Positions 46,954 through 56,928 of a stretch of 64,000 nucleotides of DNA are shown here, piece after piece. A model generated the notes under the pieces. That model was not told the origin of the DNA, searched no databases, and was given only the letters and a program-made list of their open reading frames with translations. Within the stretch, counting starts at the first letter, position 1. Each line of letters begins with the position of its first letter. The position numbers and the translations under genes are program-made. Origin of the DNA: Streptomyces sp. NRRL S-455 (GTDB lineage: Bacteria; Actinomycetota; Actinomycetes; Streptomycetales; Streptomycetaceae); NCBI RefSeq assembly GCF_000717875.1, contig NZ_JOCT01000028.1, forward strand, positions 1 through 64,000. The letters run 5' to 3'.

Positions 46954-48523
46954 AGTTGTGCCGGGGCGGCGGGCACGAGGTCGCCCACTCCAGCGAACGC
47001 CCGAAGCCCCAGGGGTCGTCGACCTCCACCTTCCGGCCGTATCTGGCGGTCTTCCACACGTTGTAGAGGAACGGCAGCGTCGACATGCCGAGCAGGAACG
47101 CGCCGATCGTCGAGACGGTGTTGAGCGCGGTGAAGCCGTCCGCGGCGAGATAGTCCGCGTACCGGCGGGGCATGCCCTCGGCGCCCAGCCAGTGCTGCAC
47201 CAGGAACGTGGTGTGGAAGCCGGTGAACAGCGTCCAGAACTGGATCTTGCCGAGCCGTTCGTCGAGCATCTTCCCGGTGAACTTGGGCCACCAGAAGTAG
47301 AAGCCCGCGAAGATCGCGAAGACGACCGTGCCGAAGACGACGTAGTGGAAGTGCGCGACCACGAAGTACGTGTCCGTCACATGGAAGTCCATCGGCGGCG
47401 ACGCCAGGATCACCCCGGTCAGCCCGCCGAACAGGAACGTCACCAGGAAGCCCGTCGCCCACAGCATGGGCGTCTCGAAGGACAGCGAGCCCTTGAGCAT
47501 GGTGCCGGTCCAGTTGAAGAACTTCACCCCCGTCGGCACCGCGATCAGGAAGCTCATGAGGGAGAAGAACGGCAGCAGCACCGCGCTCGTGGCGAACATG
47601 TGGTGCGCCCACACGATCATCGACAGGCCGGTGATCGCCATCGTCGCCCCGACCAGCGTCAGATAGCCGAACATCGGCTTGCGGCTGAAGACCGGGATGA
47701 TCTCCGTGATGATCCCGAAGAACGGCAGCGCGATGATGTACACCTCGGGATGCCCGAAGAACCAGAACAGGTGCTGCCAGAGGATCGCCCCACCGTTGGC
47801 CGCGTCGAAGACCTGCGAGCCGAACCGCCGGTCCGCCTCCAGCACCAGCAGCGCCGCCGCCAGCACCGGGAACGCCATGAGGATCATGATCGACGTGAAC
47901 AGCGTGTTCCAGACGAAGATCGGCATCCGGAACATCGTCATGCCGGGGGCACGCATCCCGATGATGGTGGTGATGAAGTTGACCGCGCCCAGGATCGTGC
48001 CGAAGCCGGACAGCGCCAGTCCCATGATCCACAGATCGGCCCCGATCCCCGGCGTGCGCTCCGCGCTGTTGAGCGGGGCGTAGGCGGTCCAGCCGAAGTC
48101 CGCCGGCCCCGAGGGCACCAGCAGTGAGCCCAGCACGATCACCCCGCCGAACAGGAACAGCCAGTACGAGAGCATGTTCAGCCGTGGGAAGGCGACGTCG
48201 GGGGCGCCGATCTGCAACGGCATCAACTCGTTCGCGAAGCCCGCGAAGGTCGGCGTCGCGAACAGCAGCAGCATGATCGTGCCGTGCAGCGTGAACGCCT
48301 GGTTGAACTGCTCGTTGTCGATGATCTGCAGCCCGGGCCGGGCCAGCTCGGCCCGCATCAGCAGCGCCATCGCACCGCCTACCAGGAAGAACACGAACGA
48401 CGTGATCAGGTAGAGGTGACCGATCTTCTTGTGGTCCGTCGTGGTGAGCCAGTCGACCACCACCCGCCCGTGCTGCTTCCTCGGCACGGGCCGCACCGTC
48501 GCCTGTACGGTCTGCGTCCCCAT
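46832..48523 (-). CDS. ctaD: Cytochrome c oxidase subunit I, aa3 type (563 aa)
   Basis: Twelve-helix haem-copper oxidase core subunit. Haem a ligand in [11 protein letters not shown], CuB ligands in FFGHPEVYI (with the cross-linked Tyr) and WAHHMF, haem a3/a ligands in [11 protein letters not shown] 48523 starts [10 protein letters not shown]; upstream codons of the open frame lack similarity. Normally ctaD is with ctaC/ctaE or qcr genes; here it is alone, so it looks like a paralogue for special conditions. C-terminal 40 codons overlap the WYL gene. Confidence 0.95.
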   Translation of the reverse strand: MGTQTVQATVRPVPRKQHGRVVVDWLTTTDHKKIGHLYLITSFVFFLVGGAMALLMRAELARPGLQIIDNEQFNQAFTLHGTIMLLLFATPTFAGFANELMPLQIGAPDVAFPRLNMLSYWLFLFGGVIVLGSLLVPSGPADFGWTAYAPLNSAERTPGIGADLWIMGLALSGFGTILGAVNFITTIIGMRAPGMTMFRMPIFVWNTLFTSIMILMAFPVLAAALLVLEADRRFGSQVFDAANGGAILWQHLFWFFGHPEVYIIALPFFGIITEIIPVFSRKPMFGYLTLVGATMAITGLSMIVWAHHMFATSAVLLPFFSLMSFLIAVPTGVKFFNWTGTMLKGSLSFETPMLWATGFLVTFLFGGLTGVILASPPMDFHVTDTYFVVAHFHYVVFGTVVFAIFAGFYFWWPKFTGKMLDERLGKIQFWTLFTGFHTTFLVQHWLGAEGMPRRYADYLAADGFTALNTVSTIGAFLLGMSTLPFLYNVWKTARYGRKVEVDDPWGFGRSLEWATSCPPPRHNFTTLPRIRSESPAFDLHHPQYAAVTAQPEPKPHQAGRESS

Positions 48524-48923
48524 CGCTCGCTCGCCCCTTCGCTCATCGCGTACCGGGTCCGCCGAAGCCCGCGCCACCGTCCCCGCGAGCCCACGCCATG
48601 ATGCGCGCGGCACAGCTCGCTCCGACAGGGCGCGTACCGGCCTCTTCACGCCGAAGCCATGCATTTCCCGTGCGGCGTCGGCTGCGCGGACCCGGACCGG
48701 CGCCGGAATGGAACGGGCCCGGAGGCGCTTCTTCCGGAACTTTCCGCCGGGCTTTTCCCATGGGGTCACAGGACACGCTGAATTCCCGATGGAATGACTG
48801 CGGAAGGCCTACGGAACCGCTCGTCCGTGTGACGGACAGCGCCCGAAACTCCGGTCGCGATCTTGTGACAGAAGCGTGACAGGAGGGGGACAGGGAAGGA
48901 ACAGAGGGGAGTAGCGTGGCGGC
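48524..48923. other. 400-bp gap between ctaD and an I78-like gene
   Basis: Divergent promoters are expected here. Plus side: TAGCGT at 48912-48917 ends six bases before the next ATG. The words TGTGACAGAAGCGTGACAGG near 48865-48882 form a close direct repeat of GTGACAG. No gene recognised. Confidence 0.4.
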
Positions 48924-49133
48924 ATGGCACCGACACCTTCCGCGGAACCCGACGACACTCCGGACAGCTATGTCGGCCTGGAGGCCGGCCGGGCCGAACA
49001 CCTCGCGCGTGAGCGCGGCTGGTCGACGGTGCGCTCACTGCCGCCGGGGGCGATCATCACCATGGAGTACCGCGTGGGCCGGCTGAACTTCGAGGTGAAG
49101 GGCGGCCGGGTGGCGCGGGCCTGGAAGGGCTGA
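48924..49133 (+). CDS. I78-family peptidase inhibitor-like protein (69 aa)
   Basis: Small protein with the I78 pattern: YVGLEAGRAEHLARERG, then VRSLPPGAIITMEYRVGRLNFEVKGGRVARAWKG (written here as two location blocks). I78 proteins inhibit serine proteases such as elastase. No signal peptide, so a cytoplasmic role is likely if the start is right. Leaderless-type start with TAGCGT six bases upstream. A strong hairpin follows. Confidence 0.78.
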   Translation: MAPTPSAEPDDTPDSYVGLEAGRAEHLARERGWSTVRSLPPGAIITMEYRVGRLNFEVKGGRVARAWKG

Positions 49134-49139
49134 GAGCGG

Positions 49140-49177
49140 GCGACGGCCCCGGTTCCGAGTGGGACCGGGGCCGTCGC
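49140..49177. terminator. Hairpin between the I78-like gene and the PAP2 gene
   Basis: GCGACGGCCCCGGTTCC (49140-49156) pairs with 49161-49177 with one G-U pair and a 4-base loop. Serves convergent ends at 49133 and 49221. Confidence 0.88.
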
Positions 49178-49220
49178 CGTGCCGGGGAGCGCGCACCCCG
49201 GCCCTCGCCGTCCGGTGTGG

Positions 49221-50222
49221 TCAGCCGCCCGTCAGGGGGCGCGTCGTGGAGGACGAGCCACGCGGGTGCCGCTCCGAGTGCGGCGGGCGGCGGCTGCCGA
49301 CCGGGGTGGTCGGCGTGCGCTCCGAGCGGGCTGTGTGCGGGCCCGGCGCAAGGTAGGCCGGGGCCCGGGGCGAGCGGGCCGTGACGTCGTCCAGGTCGGT
49401 CGGCAGTGGCGTGACCACCACGGGCGGCGCGCTGACCGGGGCGGGAGCCGGCGCCGTACGGCCCCGGCGGGCCCGCCGGCGCTCGCGCAGGTCGAAGATC
49501 ACGGCCTCGGAGCGGGCGATCAACGGCTCGAACCACGGCAGGGCGAGCAGGATCAGCAGGCCCGCGGCCCAGCCCAGGAGCACATCGCTCAGCCAGTGCG
49601 TACCGAGGTAGACGGTGGCCATCCCGACGCCGAGCGAGGTCACGGCGGAGACGGCGGACAGCCAGCGGCGCGCTCTCGGAGTCGAGGCCATATAGGCCAG
49701 GATTCCCCAGGTCACCACGGCGTTGGCGGTGTGACCGCTCGGAAATATATCGCCGCCGCGCCACATCTCGTTCGAGCCGATCACGGTCGCGTAGTGCGGC
49801 CCCAGGCGGCCCATGCCGTACTTGGCGGCGCCGACCGTGACGTTCAGCAGCAGCAGCGAGACGCCGAGGGCGAGCAGGGGGCGCAGGGTGTGCTGCCGCC
49901 AGGAGCGCCAGCCCAGCCAGGCCGCGACCATCACGGCGGTCGGGCCGCGCTGGCCGAGGACCACGTAGTAGTCGACGAACCAGTGGATCTCCGACCACTG
50001 CTGGTACGGCCGGAAGAACATGACCTGCCAGTCGAGCCGGACAAGCCAGGACGTGATCACCACGGCCCACACGATCGCGCCGTAGAAGGCCAGGGTCGCC
50101 GCCAACAGCACGATGCGGTGCCTGCTCATCTTCGGCTCATCGATGAGGGCCGGTCGTTCCGGCTCACGATCCAGCCGGGCGAACACCCGGTCCAGACGGG
50201 TGAGCTTCGGTTCGTTACGCAC
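49221..50222 (-). CDS. PAP2-family membrane phosphatase (333 aa)
   Basis: Phosphatidic acid phosphatase type 2 superfamily with about six membrane segments. Catalytic motifs: KYGMGRLGP (C1), PSGHTANA (C2, catalytic His) and GTHWLSDVLLGW (C3). The cytoplasmic C-terminal tail of ~90 residues is Pro/Arg/Thr-rich and disordered. The GTG at 50222 has TAACGT (50230-50235, minus) exactly 7 bases upstream, so the mRNA is probably leaderless. Substrate may be undecaprenyl or glycerophospholipid diphosphate. Confidence 0.9.
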   Translation of the reverse strand: MRNEPKLTRLDRVFARLDREPERPALIDEPKMSRHRIVLLAATLAFYGAIVWAVVITSWLVRLDWQVMFFRPYQQWSEIHWFVDYYVVLGQRGPTAVMVAAWLGWRSWRQHTLRPLLALGVSLLLLNVTVGAAKYGMGRLGPHYATVIGSNEMWRGGDIFPSGHTANAVVTWGILAYMASTPRARRWLSAVSAVTSLGVGMATVYLGTHWLSDVLLGWAAGLLILLALPWFEPLIARSEAVIFDLRERRRARRGRTAPAPAPVSAPPVVVTPLPTDLDDVTARSPRAPAYLAPGPHTARSERTPTTPVGSRRPPHSERHPRGSSSTTRPLTGG

Positions 50223-50449
50223 CCAATCGACGTTACAGCGAGTGAGCTCAGTTCCCTGTCGAATCAACGGCTTTGTGATGACGATGTGATGTGGGATTCC
50301 TCTCAGGGGGAGGTTTATTTCCAGCGAATCTGTAATCGCCGGGCGCTGCGGCCTTCAATTCCTTTGATCATTCCGGATGCGGGTTTTGGTGTGCTTTTGA
50401 ATTCGTTCACCCGGGCATGGCGCGGAATTCCCCCGGCGCTCACAGCGGG

Positions 50450-51619
50450 TCAGGGCGGACCGGAGCCGTTCAGCCAGAACGCCCCGTACCCCGCCGAGAG
50501 GACGGCCACGGAGCCGAGCACCAGTGCTGACCTGCGTGAACGCAGCCGGGCCAGAGCCAGGGCGAGAGGCAGCAGCAGCGGGAAGGCGGGCAGCAGCAGG
50601 CGCGGTTTCGAGCCGAAGTAGCTCGACGCGCAGAGCGCGAGCGCGGTCACGACGCCGGTGTAGACCAGCAGCGGAAGCGGCTGGCGCTGACGTACTCCGA
50701 CCCCATACAGCCATACGACTGACGCGACCCCGAGGATCAGCCCCACGCCGGCCGGAACCGACGAGATCGACGTGAACTTTTCGCCGACGAACCGGGCGAA
50801 CGCGTAGCCCCCGTCGAACCCGTTGCGCCATCCGGCCTGTACGTCGAGATAGCCGAGTGGACCCTCGCCGGTGCGGTGACCGACCCACAGGACGTATCCG
50901 GCGGTGCCGAGGGGTGCCAGCAGCATGCCGAGGACGCGGCGGGCGCCGGGGCCCGGGCCGGGCGTGCTGCCCGCGCGCCGGTCCCGTGCGAAGGAGTCGA
51001 TGGCCGCCACCCACACCGCCGCGGCCACCGCCATCCCCACCGGGCGGGTCAGACCCGCCAGCAGGGCCAGGGAGCCCGCGGCCACCCAGCGGCCGGTGAG
51101 CACCGCGTACAGCGCCCACGCGGCGAGCGCCGTGAACAGGGACTCGCTGTACGCCATCGACTGCACGATCCCGACCGGGAGCACGGCCCACAGCAGCACC
51201 GCGCACACCCCGGCCCGGTGGCCGTACACATGGTCAGCGACCGCGAAGATCCCCCAGGCCGCGGCGATCGAGGCACACAGGCTGACGACGAAACCGCCGT
51301 CCGCGTACGACAGCGGGGACACCGCCGCCAGCAGCCGCTCCAGCCAGGGCAGGAGCGGGAAGAACGCGAGGTTCGAGTGCACGTCCCCGTTCGGCAGGCG
51401 CACCTCGTAGCCGTAGCCGAGTTCGGCGACCCTGGTGTACCAGAGCGCGTCCCAGCGAGCCGTCAGCAGCGTGTACGCGCTCTTGTCCCGTGCCGCGCTC
51501 CACAGGGCCAGGGCGATGAGGCCCAGGACGCGGACGGTCGCGTACCCGAGGAGCGCCGGGGCGGCCCGGCGCAGCGCCCCGGCGCGGGACGGAGCCGCGC
51601 GCGTCTCAAGATCGGTCAC
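50450..51619 (-). CDS. Integral membrane mannosyltransferase, PIG-V-like (389 aa)
   Basis: Multi-pass protein with ten or so hydrophobic segments. Early cytoplasm-exterior loop with RWDALWYTRVAELGYGYE and HSNLAFFPLLPWLERLL matches the PIG-V/GPI-mannosyltransferase 2-like GT-C group that uses polyprenyl-phosphate mannose. SMAYSESLFTALAAWALY is another family block. GTG 51619: GATAAT lies 7 bases upstream (51627-51632 minus), a leaderless pattern. A 227-bp AT-richer gap separates it from the PAP2 gene downstream and shows no gene. Confidence 0.86.
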   Translation of the reverse strand: MTDLETRAAPSRAGALRRAAPALLGYATVRVLGLIALALWSAARDKSAYTLLTARWDALWYTRVAELGYGYEVRLPNGDVHSNLAFFPLLPWLERLLAAVSPLSYADGGFVVSLCASIAAAWGIFAVADHVYGHRAGVCAVLLWAVLPVGIVQSMAYSESLFTALAAWALYAVLTGRWVAAGSLALLAGLTRPVGMAVAAAVWVAAIDSFARDRRAGSTPGPGPGARRVLGMLLAPLGTAGYVLWVGHRTGEGPLGYLDVQAGWRNGFDGGYAFARFVGEKFTSISSVPAGVGLILGVASVVWLYGVGVRQRQPLPLLVYTGVVTALALCASSYFGSKPRLLLPAFPLLLPLALALARLRSRRSALVLGSVAVLSAGYGAFWLNGSGPP

Positions 51620-51880
51620 GGGCCCGATTATCGACCGGCGCCGGAACCGCCCGGCCGGCCGGGGCGTGGTCGAGGGGGGAGGAAGTGGCGTACACCACAT
51701 CGTTCCGCCGGACGGGTGAGAGGTCTGCCACTAGGCTCCGTCACGGACTCGCGTACTCTGACGTGTCACTCGCTTTTCGTTTGCGCGGGCCGGAGACCAC
51801 CGCTTCTCTCCGGCCGAGTCGCGGGGGCGTCCCCACACCCCGTGAGCCCGCCGATCGCGAGACATCTGGGAGGTACGTGC

Positions 51881-53482
51881 ATGTCCGGGACGACCACGGC
51901 CGGCGCCGCGCTGCGCCGTCGGGCGGCCGGGGCCGGTGCCAACCGCTGGGTGGTTCTCGTCGTCCTCTGCGTCAGCCTGCTGCTGGTCGCCGTCGACGCC
52001 ACCGTGCTGCACGTGGCGGTCCCCGCCGTCACGGAGGACCTGAGGCCCGGCGGGATCGAGCTGCTCTGGATCGTCGACGTCTACCCGCTGGTCTGCGCCT
52101 CGCTGCTGATCCTGTTCGGCACGCTGGGCGACCGCGTCGGCCGCAGACGGATCCTGCTCCTCGGGTACGCGCTGTTCGGCGTCGCCTCCGCCATGGCGGC
52201 CCTGGCCGACAACGCCCAGGTGCTCATCGCGGCGCGGGCGCTGCTCGGCGTGGGCGGCGCGATGATCATGCCCGCGACCTTGTCGATCCTGCGGCAGGTC
52301 TTCCCGGACCGGCGCGAGCGGGCGCTCGCCATCGGCATCTGGAGCGCCGTGGCCGCTGTGGGCGCGGCGGTGGGGCCGCTGCTCGGCGGCTTCCTCCTGG
52401 AGCACTTCTGGTGGGGCTCCGTCTTCCTCGTCAACATTCCGTTGATGCTGGTCAGTCTCCCGGTCGGACGGCTGCTGCTGCCCGAGTCGAAGGGCGATGG
52501 CACCGGCCCCTGGGACGTCGTCGGTGCGCTGATGGCGGCGGCCGGGCTGTTCGGTGTGGTGCTGGGCGTCAAGCGGCTCGGGGGCGGGGAGCCGGTGTGG
52601 AGCATGTTCACCCTGCTGCCGCTGGTGCTGGGCGTGGCACTGCTGGCCGGCTTCGTACGACGGCAGCGGCGGCGGGCGCAGCCGCTGGTGGATCTGAAGA
52701 TGTTCGCGCGGCCGGCGTTCAGTACGTCCGTCGGGTGCATCGTGCTGGCGATGCTCGCGCTGGTCGGTCTGGAACTGATCGCGGCGCAGTACCTCCAGCT
52801 GGTGCTCGGGCTGTCTCCGCTGGAGACGGGGCTGCGGCTGCTGCCGCTGACCTTCGCCGCGATGGCGGCCGGGCTGGCGGGGGCGCGCATGCTGCGGCGG
52901 TTCGGGCCTCGGCGGATGGTGTGCGCCGGGTTCTGCCTCACCGCTTTCGCTGTCCTGCTTCTGACGGCGATGGGCCGGACGGACGAGTGCGCGCTGATGC
53001 TCGCCTCGTTCGTGCTGCTCGGCTTCGGGCTGGAGACGACGCTGTTCGGGGCGTACGAGTCGATGCTGAGCGAGGCGCCGCCGGAGCAGGCCGGTGGGGC
53101 GGCGGCGATCGGGGAGACGTCGTACCAGCTCGGTGCGGGGATCGGGATCGCCCTGCTCGGCAGCGTGATGAACGCCGCGTACGCGCCGGGGCTGTCGCGC
53201 GTACCGGGCGTTCCGGAGTCCGCCTCCTCCTCGGCGGGGCATTCGCTGGGGGAGGCGTACGAGGTCGCCGCGCAGCTGGGCGGGACTGCCGGAGCCGCTC
53301 TGCGGCACGCCGCCCGGGACGCGTTCGTGCACGGGCTGCATGTGACGTTGCTGGTGAGTGCCGGGTTGCTGCTGCTGGGGGCGGTGATCGCGCTGCGGTT
53401 GCCGCGGGCGATGCAGTGCGAGGCGGGGCCGGTGGAGGTGCCCGCGCAAAGGGACGCGGAGGAGTCGCGCGTCTCGGTGTGA
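51881..53482 (+). CDS. MFS multidrug exporter, DHA2/EmrB-QacA family (533 aa)
   Basis: Fourteen-helix proton antiporter. Motif D1-like LLVAVDATVLHVAVPAV in TM1, motif A GTLGDRVGRRRILLLG after TM2, motif C GPLLGGFLLEHFWWGSVFLVNIP in TM5. Streptomyces members export antibiotics and dyes. ATG 51881 has GGGAGG 7 bases upstream; the long open frame upstream is the shadow of the mannosyltransferase. No regulator gene adjoins, which is unusual for this class. Confidence 0.93.
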   Translation: MSGTTTAGAALRRRAAGAGANRWVVLVVLCVSLLLVAVDATVLHVAVPAVTEDLRPGGIELLWIVDVYPLVCASLLILFGTLGDRVGRRRILLLGYALFGVASAMAALADNAQVLIAARALLGVGGAMIMPATLSILRQVFPDRRERALAIGIWSAVAAVGAAVGPLLGGFLLEHFWWGSVFLVNIPLMLVSLPVGRLLLPESKGDGTGPWDVVGALMAAAGLFGVVLGVKRLGGGEPVWSMFTLLPLVLGVALLAGFVRRQRRRAQPLVDLKMFARPAFSTSVGCIVLAMLALVGLELIAAQYLQLVLGLSPLETGLRLLPLTFAAMAAGLAGARMLRRFGPRRMVCAGFCLTAFAVLLLTAMGRTDECALMLASFVLLGFGLETTLFGAYESMLSEAPPEQAGGAAAIGETSYQLGAGIGIALLGSVMNAAYAPGLSRVPGVPESASSSAGHSLGEAYEVAAQLGGTAGAALRHAARDAFVHGLHVTLLVSAGLLLLGAVIALRLPRAMQCEAGPVEVPAQRDAEESRVSV

Positions 53483-53630
53483 GTCGCCCACCCGCGCACC
53501 ACCCGTAACCGTTCGAGTGAAGGGTCGAGGTCACCACTGGGTGGTGCCGCCCGACGCCGCGCCGTTGGCGGCTTGCGGTGGTGGAGCGGCGGCTTGGGGT
53601 GGTGCGTGGGCGGGCCGAGGCCGTAGCGTC

Positions 53631-53649
53631 TGACTAGCGCTGCTAGTTA
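53631..53649. promoter_or_regulatory. Candidate operator of the acyl-CoA dehydrogenase gene
   Basis: TGACTAGCGCTGCTAGTTA is a 19-bp palindrome with 7 of 8 arm positions paired and a 3-base centre. It lies just after a possible -10 box TAGCGT (53624-53629) and 22 bp before the ATG, a position suited to a repressor of TetR or MarR type. The preceding 140 bp hold no gene. Confidence 0.6.
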
Positions 53650-53671
53650 AAGAGTCTCGGAGGGTGTCAAG

Positions 53672-54862
53672 ATGTCCGGTTCATCCAAGCTGCCCCCCTT
53701 CGATCCCGCCGACCCCCTCGGCCTCGACGACCTGCTGGAGCCGGAGGACCTGGGGATCAGGGACACCGTGCGGGCCTGGGCCGCGGACCGGGTGCTGCCC
53801 CATGTGGCCGAGTGGTACGAGAAGGGCGAGCTGCCCGCCATCCGGGAGCTCGCCCGGGAGCTCGGTGGGATCGGTGCCCTCGGGATGTCCCTCGACGGGT
53901 ACGGGTGCGCCGGTGCGTCCGCGGTGCAGTACGGGCTGGCCTGTCTCGAGCTGGAGGCCGCCGACTCCGGGATCCGGTCCCTCGTCTCCGTACAGGGCTC
54001 CCTCGCCATGTACGCGATCCACCGGTTCGGCAGTGAGGCGCAGAAGCAGGAGTGGCTGCCCCGTATGGCCGCCGGTGACGTCATCGGCTGCTTCGGGCTC
54101 ACCGAGCCCGACCACGGCTCCGACCCGGCCTCCATGCGGACGTACGCCAAGCGCGACGGATCGGACTGGATCCTCAACGGCCGCAAGATGTGGATCACCA
54201 ACGGGTCCGTGGCCGGTGTCGCCGTCGTGTGGGCGCAGACCGAGGACGGGATCCGCGGGTTCGTGGTGCCGACCGGCAGCGCAGGGTTCTCCGCGCCGGA
54301 GATCAAGCACAAGTGGTCCCTCAGGGCCTCCGTCACCAGCGAGCTCGTCCTCGATGACGTACGGCTGCCCGCCGACTCCGTCCTGCCGGAGGTGACCGGC
54401 CTGCGCGGGCCGCTCAGCTGCCTGTCGCACGCCCGGTACGGAATCGTCTGGGGAGCCATGGGAGCGGCGCGCAGCAGTTTCGAGGCCGCGGTCGACTACG
54501 CGAAGTCGCGGGAGCAGTTCGGGCGGCCCATCGGCGGCTTCCAGCTCACTCAGGCCAAACTCGCCGACATGGCGGTCGAACTGCACAAGGGGATCCTGCT
54601 CGCCCATCACCTGGGGCGGCGGATGGACGCCGGCCGCCTGCGTCCCGAGCAGGTCAGCTTCGGCAAACTCAACAACGTGCGGGAGGCGATCGAGATCTGC
54701 CGCACGGCCCGCACCATTCTCGGGGCCAACGGGATCTCGCTCGAATACCCGGTCATGCGGCACGCGACCAACCTCGAGTCGGTGCTCACCTACGAGGGCA
54801 CCGTCGAGATGCACCAGCTCGTGCTGGGCAAGGCGCTCACCGGGCTCGACGCCTTCCGGTGA
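53672..54862 (+). CDS. Acyl-CoA dehydrogenase, glutaryl-CoA dehydrogenase-like (396 aa)
   Basis: FAD flavoenzyme of acyl-CoA oxidation. GCFGLTEPDHGSDP and KMWITNGSVAGVAVVWAQ bind FAD and substrate; the catalytic base is expected in LTYEGTVEMHQLVLG (Glu in YEGT, the position used by glutaryl-CoA dehydrogenase). RYGIVWGAMGAA and SREQFGRPIGGFQLTQAKLADM also favour the GCDH subfamily. GGAGGG precedes the ATG by about 8 bases. Controlled by the palindrome at 53631 in my reading. Confidence 0.92.
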   Translation: MSGSSKLPPFDPADPLGLDDLLEPEDLGIRDTVRAWAADRVLPHVAEWYEKGELPAIRELARELGGIGALGMSLDGYGCAGASAVQYGLACLELEAADSGIRSLVSVQGSLAMYAIHRFGSEAQKQEWLPRMAAGDVIGCFGLTEPDHGSDPASMRTYAKRDGSDWILNGRKMWITNGSVAGVAVVWAQTEDGIRGFVVPTGSAGFSAPEIKHKWSLRASVTSELVLDDVRLPADSVLPEVTGLRGPLSCLSHARYGIVWGAMGAARSSFEAAVDYAKSREQFGRPIGGFQLTQAKLADMAVELHKGILLAHHLGRRMDAGRLRPEQVSFGKLNNVREAIEICRTARTILGANGISLEYPVMRHATNLESVLTYEGTVEMHQLVLGKALTGLDAFR

Positions 54863-54873
54863 TCCCGCGCGGG

Positions 54874-54898
54874 GGCAGGGCCGGTGAGCGGCCCTGCC
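54874..54898. terminator. Hairpin between ACAD and sflA
   Basis: GGCAGGGCCG (54874-54883) pairs exactly with CGGCCCTGCC (54889-54898), 5-base loop. It lies between a plus-strand stop at 54862 and a minus-strand stop at 54899; bidirectional. Confidence 0.8.
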
Positions 54899-55336
54899 TC
54901 AGCTCTGGTTGAAGAAGCCGTCCGTGCGGTGCCCGGCCGGGTCGCCGTTCACGATCTCCGTGTGGGCGGGGGTCAGCAGGAACACGCGGGTCGACACTCT
55001 CTCGATCGAACCGCGCAGGCCGAAGATCAGTCCGGCCGCGAAGTCGACCACGCGCTTGGCGTCGGTGGCCTCCATCGCCGTGAGGTTCATGATGACCGGC
55101 ACGCCCTCACGGAACAGCTCGCCGATGGCGCGCGCGTCCCGGAAGCTGTCCGGGGTCACCGTGCCGATGCGGCGGCCCTTCTCCTCGGCGACGTCCGAGG
55201 CCACCTTGACGCGCGGATCGGTGACCCAGGCCTCCCCGGGCTCGGTCCCGTCGGAGTAGTCGTCGTCGTAGTAACGCTCGTCTTCGTTGTCGTCGACGAG
55301 GCCAAGCCAGGCACTTGCCTTGCGTACCGATCCCAT
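54899..55336 (-). CDS. sflA: SepF-like cell division protein (145 aa)
   Basis: SepF/YlmF domain: an N-terminal membrane-targeting helix ([15 protein letters not shown]), an acidic Tyr/Asp linker, and the FtsZ-binding fold with [58 protein letters not shown]. coelicolor has one SepF next to ftsZ and two SepF-like proteins; the gene next to this acyl-CoA dehydrogenase is SflA as I remember, which limits ectopic Z-rings or branching. AGGAGG lies 5 bases before the ATG. Confidence 0.85.
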   Translation of the reverse strand: MGSVRKASAWLGLVDDNEDERYYDDDYSDGTEPGEAWVTDPRVKVASDVAEEKGRRIGTVTPDSFRDARAIGELFREGVPVIMNLTAMEATDAKRVVDFAAGLIFGLRGSIERVSTRVFLLTPAHTEIVNGDPAGHRTDGFFNQS

Positions 55337-55952
55337 GGACGCCTCCTCTCACAGCGGTCTTTCTTGCATTCCGCACCCCTATGGTCGTCCATGATGCGGA
55401 TGCCGCGCCAAGTGGATAGACGCCGCGCGGGGGGTTTGTGACGGTACTGGTGCACAGCGAATCCGTCGAGAGTCCGTGTGTCCCAAGGGTCGTTTCCCAA
55501 ACGGCTGCTGACTGTGAGTGAAATATGATTCTTCTCGGCGTACGGGTGACGGGCGGGGCGTACGGGTGAAGGCGCGGACCGATGTGATGCCGCAGCTCAG
55601 AGCGTCGTGGCGAAGCTCGGCGGCCAGTGGGTGGCGCATGTGTGCGGTCTTGTGCCTCGCACTACGGGGTGACCACGGACAGTTCACTCGAATAGTGACG
55701 AACTATGACGAGCTTCTCATATCAGTTTTTGACGGCGACTCAGACTCTGGGGTTGTGACGGCTGCGACTGAGGGTGCAGTTGTTGACGGCTGAAAGGCAC
55801 TCTTGCGCCTACCGGCCGTTCGGCCGAATACTCCCTCCAGCGCTTGTCAGGGGCACGGCGTGTTCGGAATCCGGACAACCCGGCCCCAGGCTGCGCCTCA
55901 CGGGCCCGAGACCCCACGAGGGCCCCCGACTTCCTTTGTGGAGGAACGAAAA
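55337..55952. other. 616-bp gap before the first protease gene
   Basis: No convincing gene. It contains a 13-bp direct repeat GGCGTACGGGTGA at about 55538 and 55557 (19 bp apart), and a less GC-rich stretch at 55680-55800 with several GTGACG and TTGACG words. TTGACG near 55783 may be a -35 of the protease promoter. A 91-codon open frame here has poor codon bias and no start signal. Confidence 0.4.
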
Positions 55953-56858
55953 GTGAGGATCAAGCGCACCACCCCGCGCAGCGGCATCTCGAGACGGACC
56001 CGGCTGATCGCCGTCTCCACCGGCCTCGTCGCCGCTGCCGCGATCGCGATCCCCAGCGCGAACGCGTCCGACACCCCCGCCACCTTCAGCGCCGCCGAAC
56101 TCAAGAGCGCCAGCGGCTCGTTGCTGAAGGCCGACATCCCGGGCACCGCCTGGGCCGTCGACAGCAAGACCAACCGCGTGCTCCTGACCGTCGACAGCAC
56201 GGTCACCCAGGCCGAGATAGCGAAGATCAAGCAGCAGGCCGGCGCCAACGCCGACGCGCTCACGATCAAGCGCACCCCCGGCAAGTTCAACAAGCTGATC
56301 CAGGGCGGCGACGCCATCTATGCGAGTAGCTGGCGCTGCTCCCTCGGCTTCAACGTCCGTGCCAGCAACGGCACCGAGTACTTCCTGACCGCCGGTCACT
56401 GCACCGACGGCGCGGGTACCTGGTACTCCAACTCCGGCCGCACCACGGTCATCGGCTCGACCGCCGGCTCCAGCTTCCCGGGCAACGACTACGGTCTCGT
56501 GCGCTACAGCGGCTCTGTCAGCCGCCCCGGCACCGCGAACGGCGTGGACATCACCCGCGCGGCCACCCCGAGCGTGGGCACCACCGTCATCCGCGACGGC
56601 TCCACGACCGGTACGCACAGCGGCCGTGTCACCGCCCTCAACGCCACCGTCAACTACGGCGGCGGCGACATCGTCTCCGGCCTGATCCAGACCACCGTCT
56701 GTGCCGAGCCCGGTGACTCCGGCGGTTCGCTCTACGGCAGCAACGGTGTCGCGTACGGTCTGACCTCCGGCGGCAGCGGTAACTGCTCCTCCGGTGGTAC
56801 GACGTTCTTCCAGCCCGTCACCGAGGCGCTGAGCGCGTACGGCGTCAGCGTGTACTAG
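55953..56858 (+). CDS. Secreted serine protease, streptogrisin type S1E (301 aa)
   Basis: Prepro-protease. Signal peptide (basic stretch, [21 protein letters not shown]), a pro-region of ~75 residues, and a mature chymotrypsin-fold domain beginning about [15 protein letters not shown]. Catalytic His in LTAGHCT, Asp in GNDYGLVRY, Ser in EPGDSGGSL; disulfide cysteines paired at the expected positions. Length matches streptogrisin A/B precursors. GTG 55953 has GGAGG 8 bases upstream. A terminator follows the stop. Confidence 0.95.
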   Translation: MRIKRTTPRSGISRRTRLIAVSTGLVAAAAIAIPSANASDTPATFSAAELKSASGSLLKADIPGTAWAVDSKTNRVLLTVDSTVTQAEIAKIKQQAGANADALTIKRTPGKFNKLIQGGDAIYASSWRCSLGFNVRASNGTEYFLTAGHCTDGAGTWYSNSGRTTVIGSTAGSSFPGNDYGLVRYSGSVSRPGTANGVDITRAATPSVGTTVIRDGSTTGTHSGRVTALNATVNYGGGDIVSGLIQTTVCAEPGDSGGSLYGSNGVAYGLTSGGSGNCSSGGTTFFQPVTEALSAYGVSVY

Positions 56859-56890
56859 GTCCTGACGGCAAGCGGTTCGCAGGGTTTTGT

Positions 56891-56928
56891 GCCCCCGCAC
56901 GTACTGTGTGCGGGGGCCTTCCTGTTTG
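56891..56928 (+). terminator. Terminator after the first protease
   Basis: GCCCCCGCAC (56891-56900) pairs exactly with GTGCGGGGGC (56908-56917), then CTTCCTGTTT. The following 360 bp up to the next protease hold no recognised gene and are AT-rich around 56930-57120. Confidence 0.88.

Noticed and set aside
55518..55793. 91-codon open frame in the gap before the first protease
   Set aside because: Poor codon bias, no ribosome site, no recognisable domain; sequence is AT-richer than genes here.
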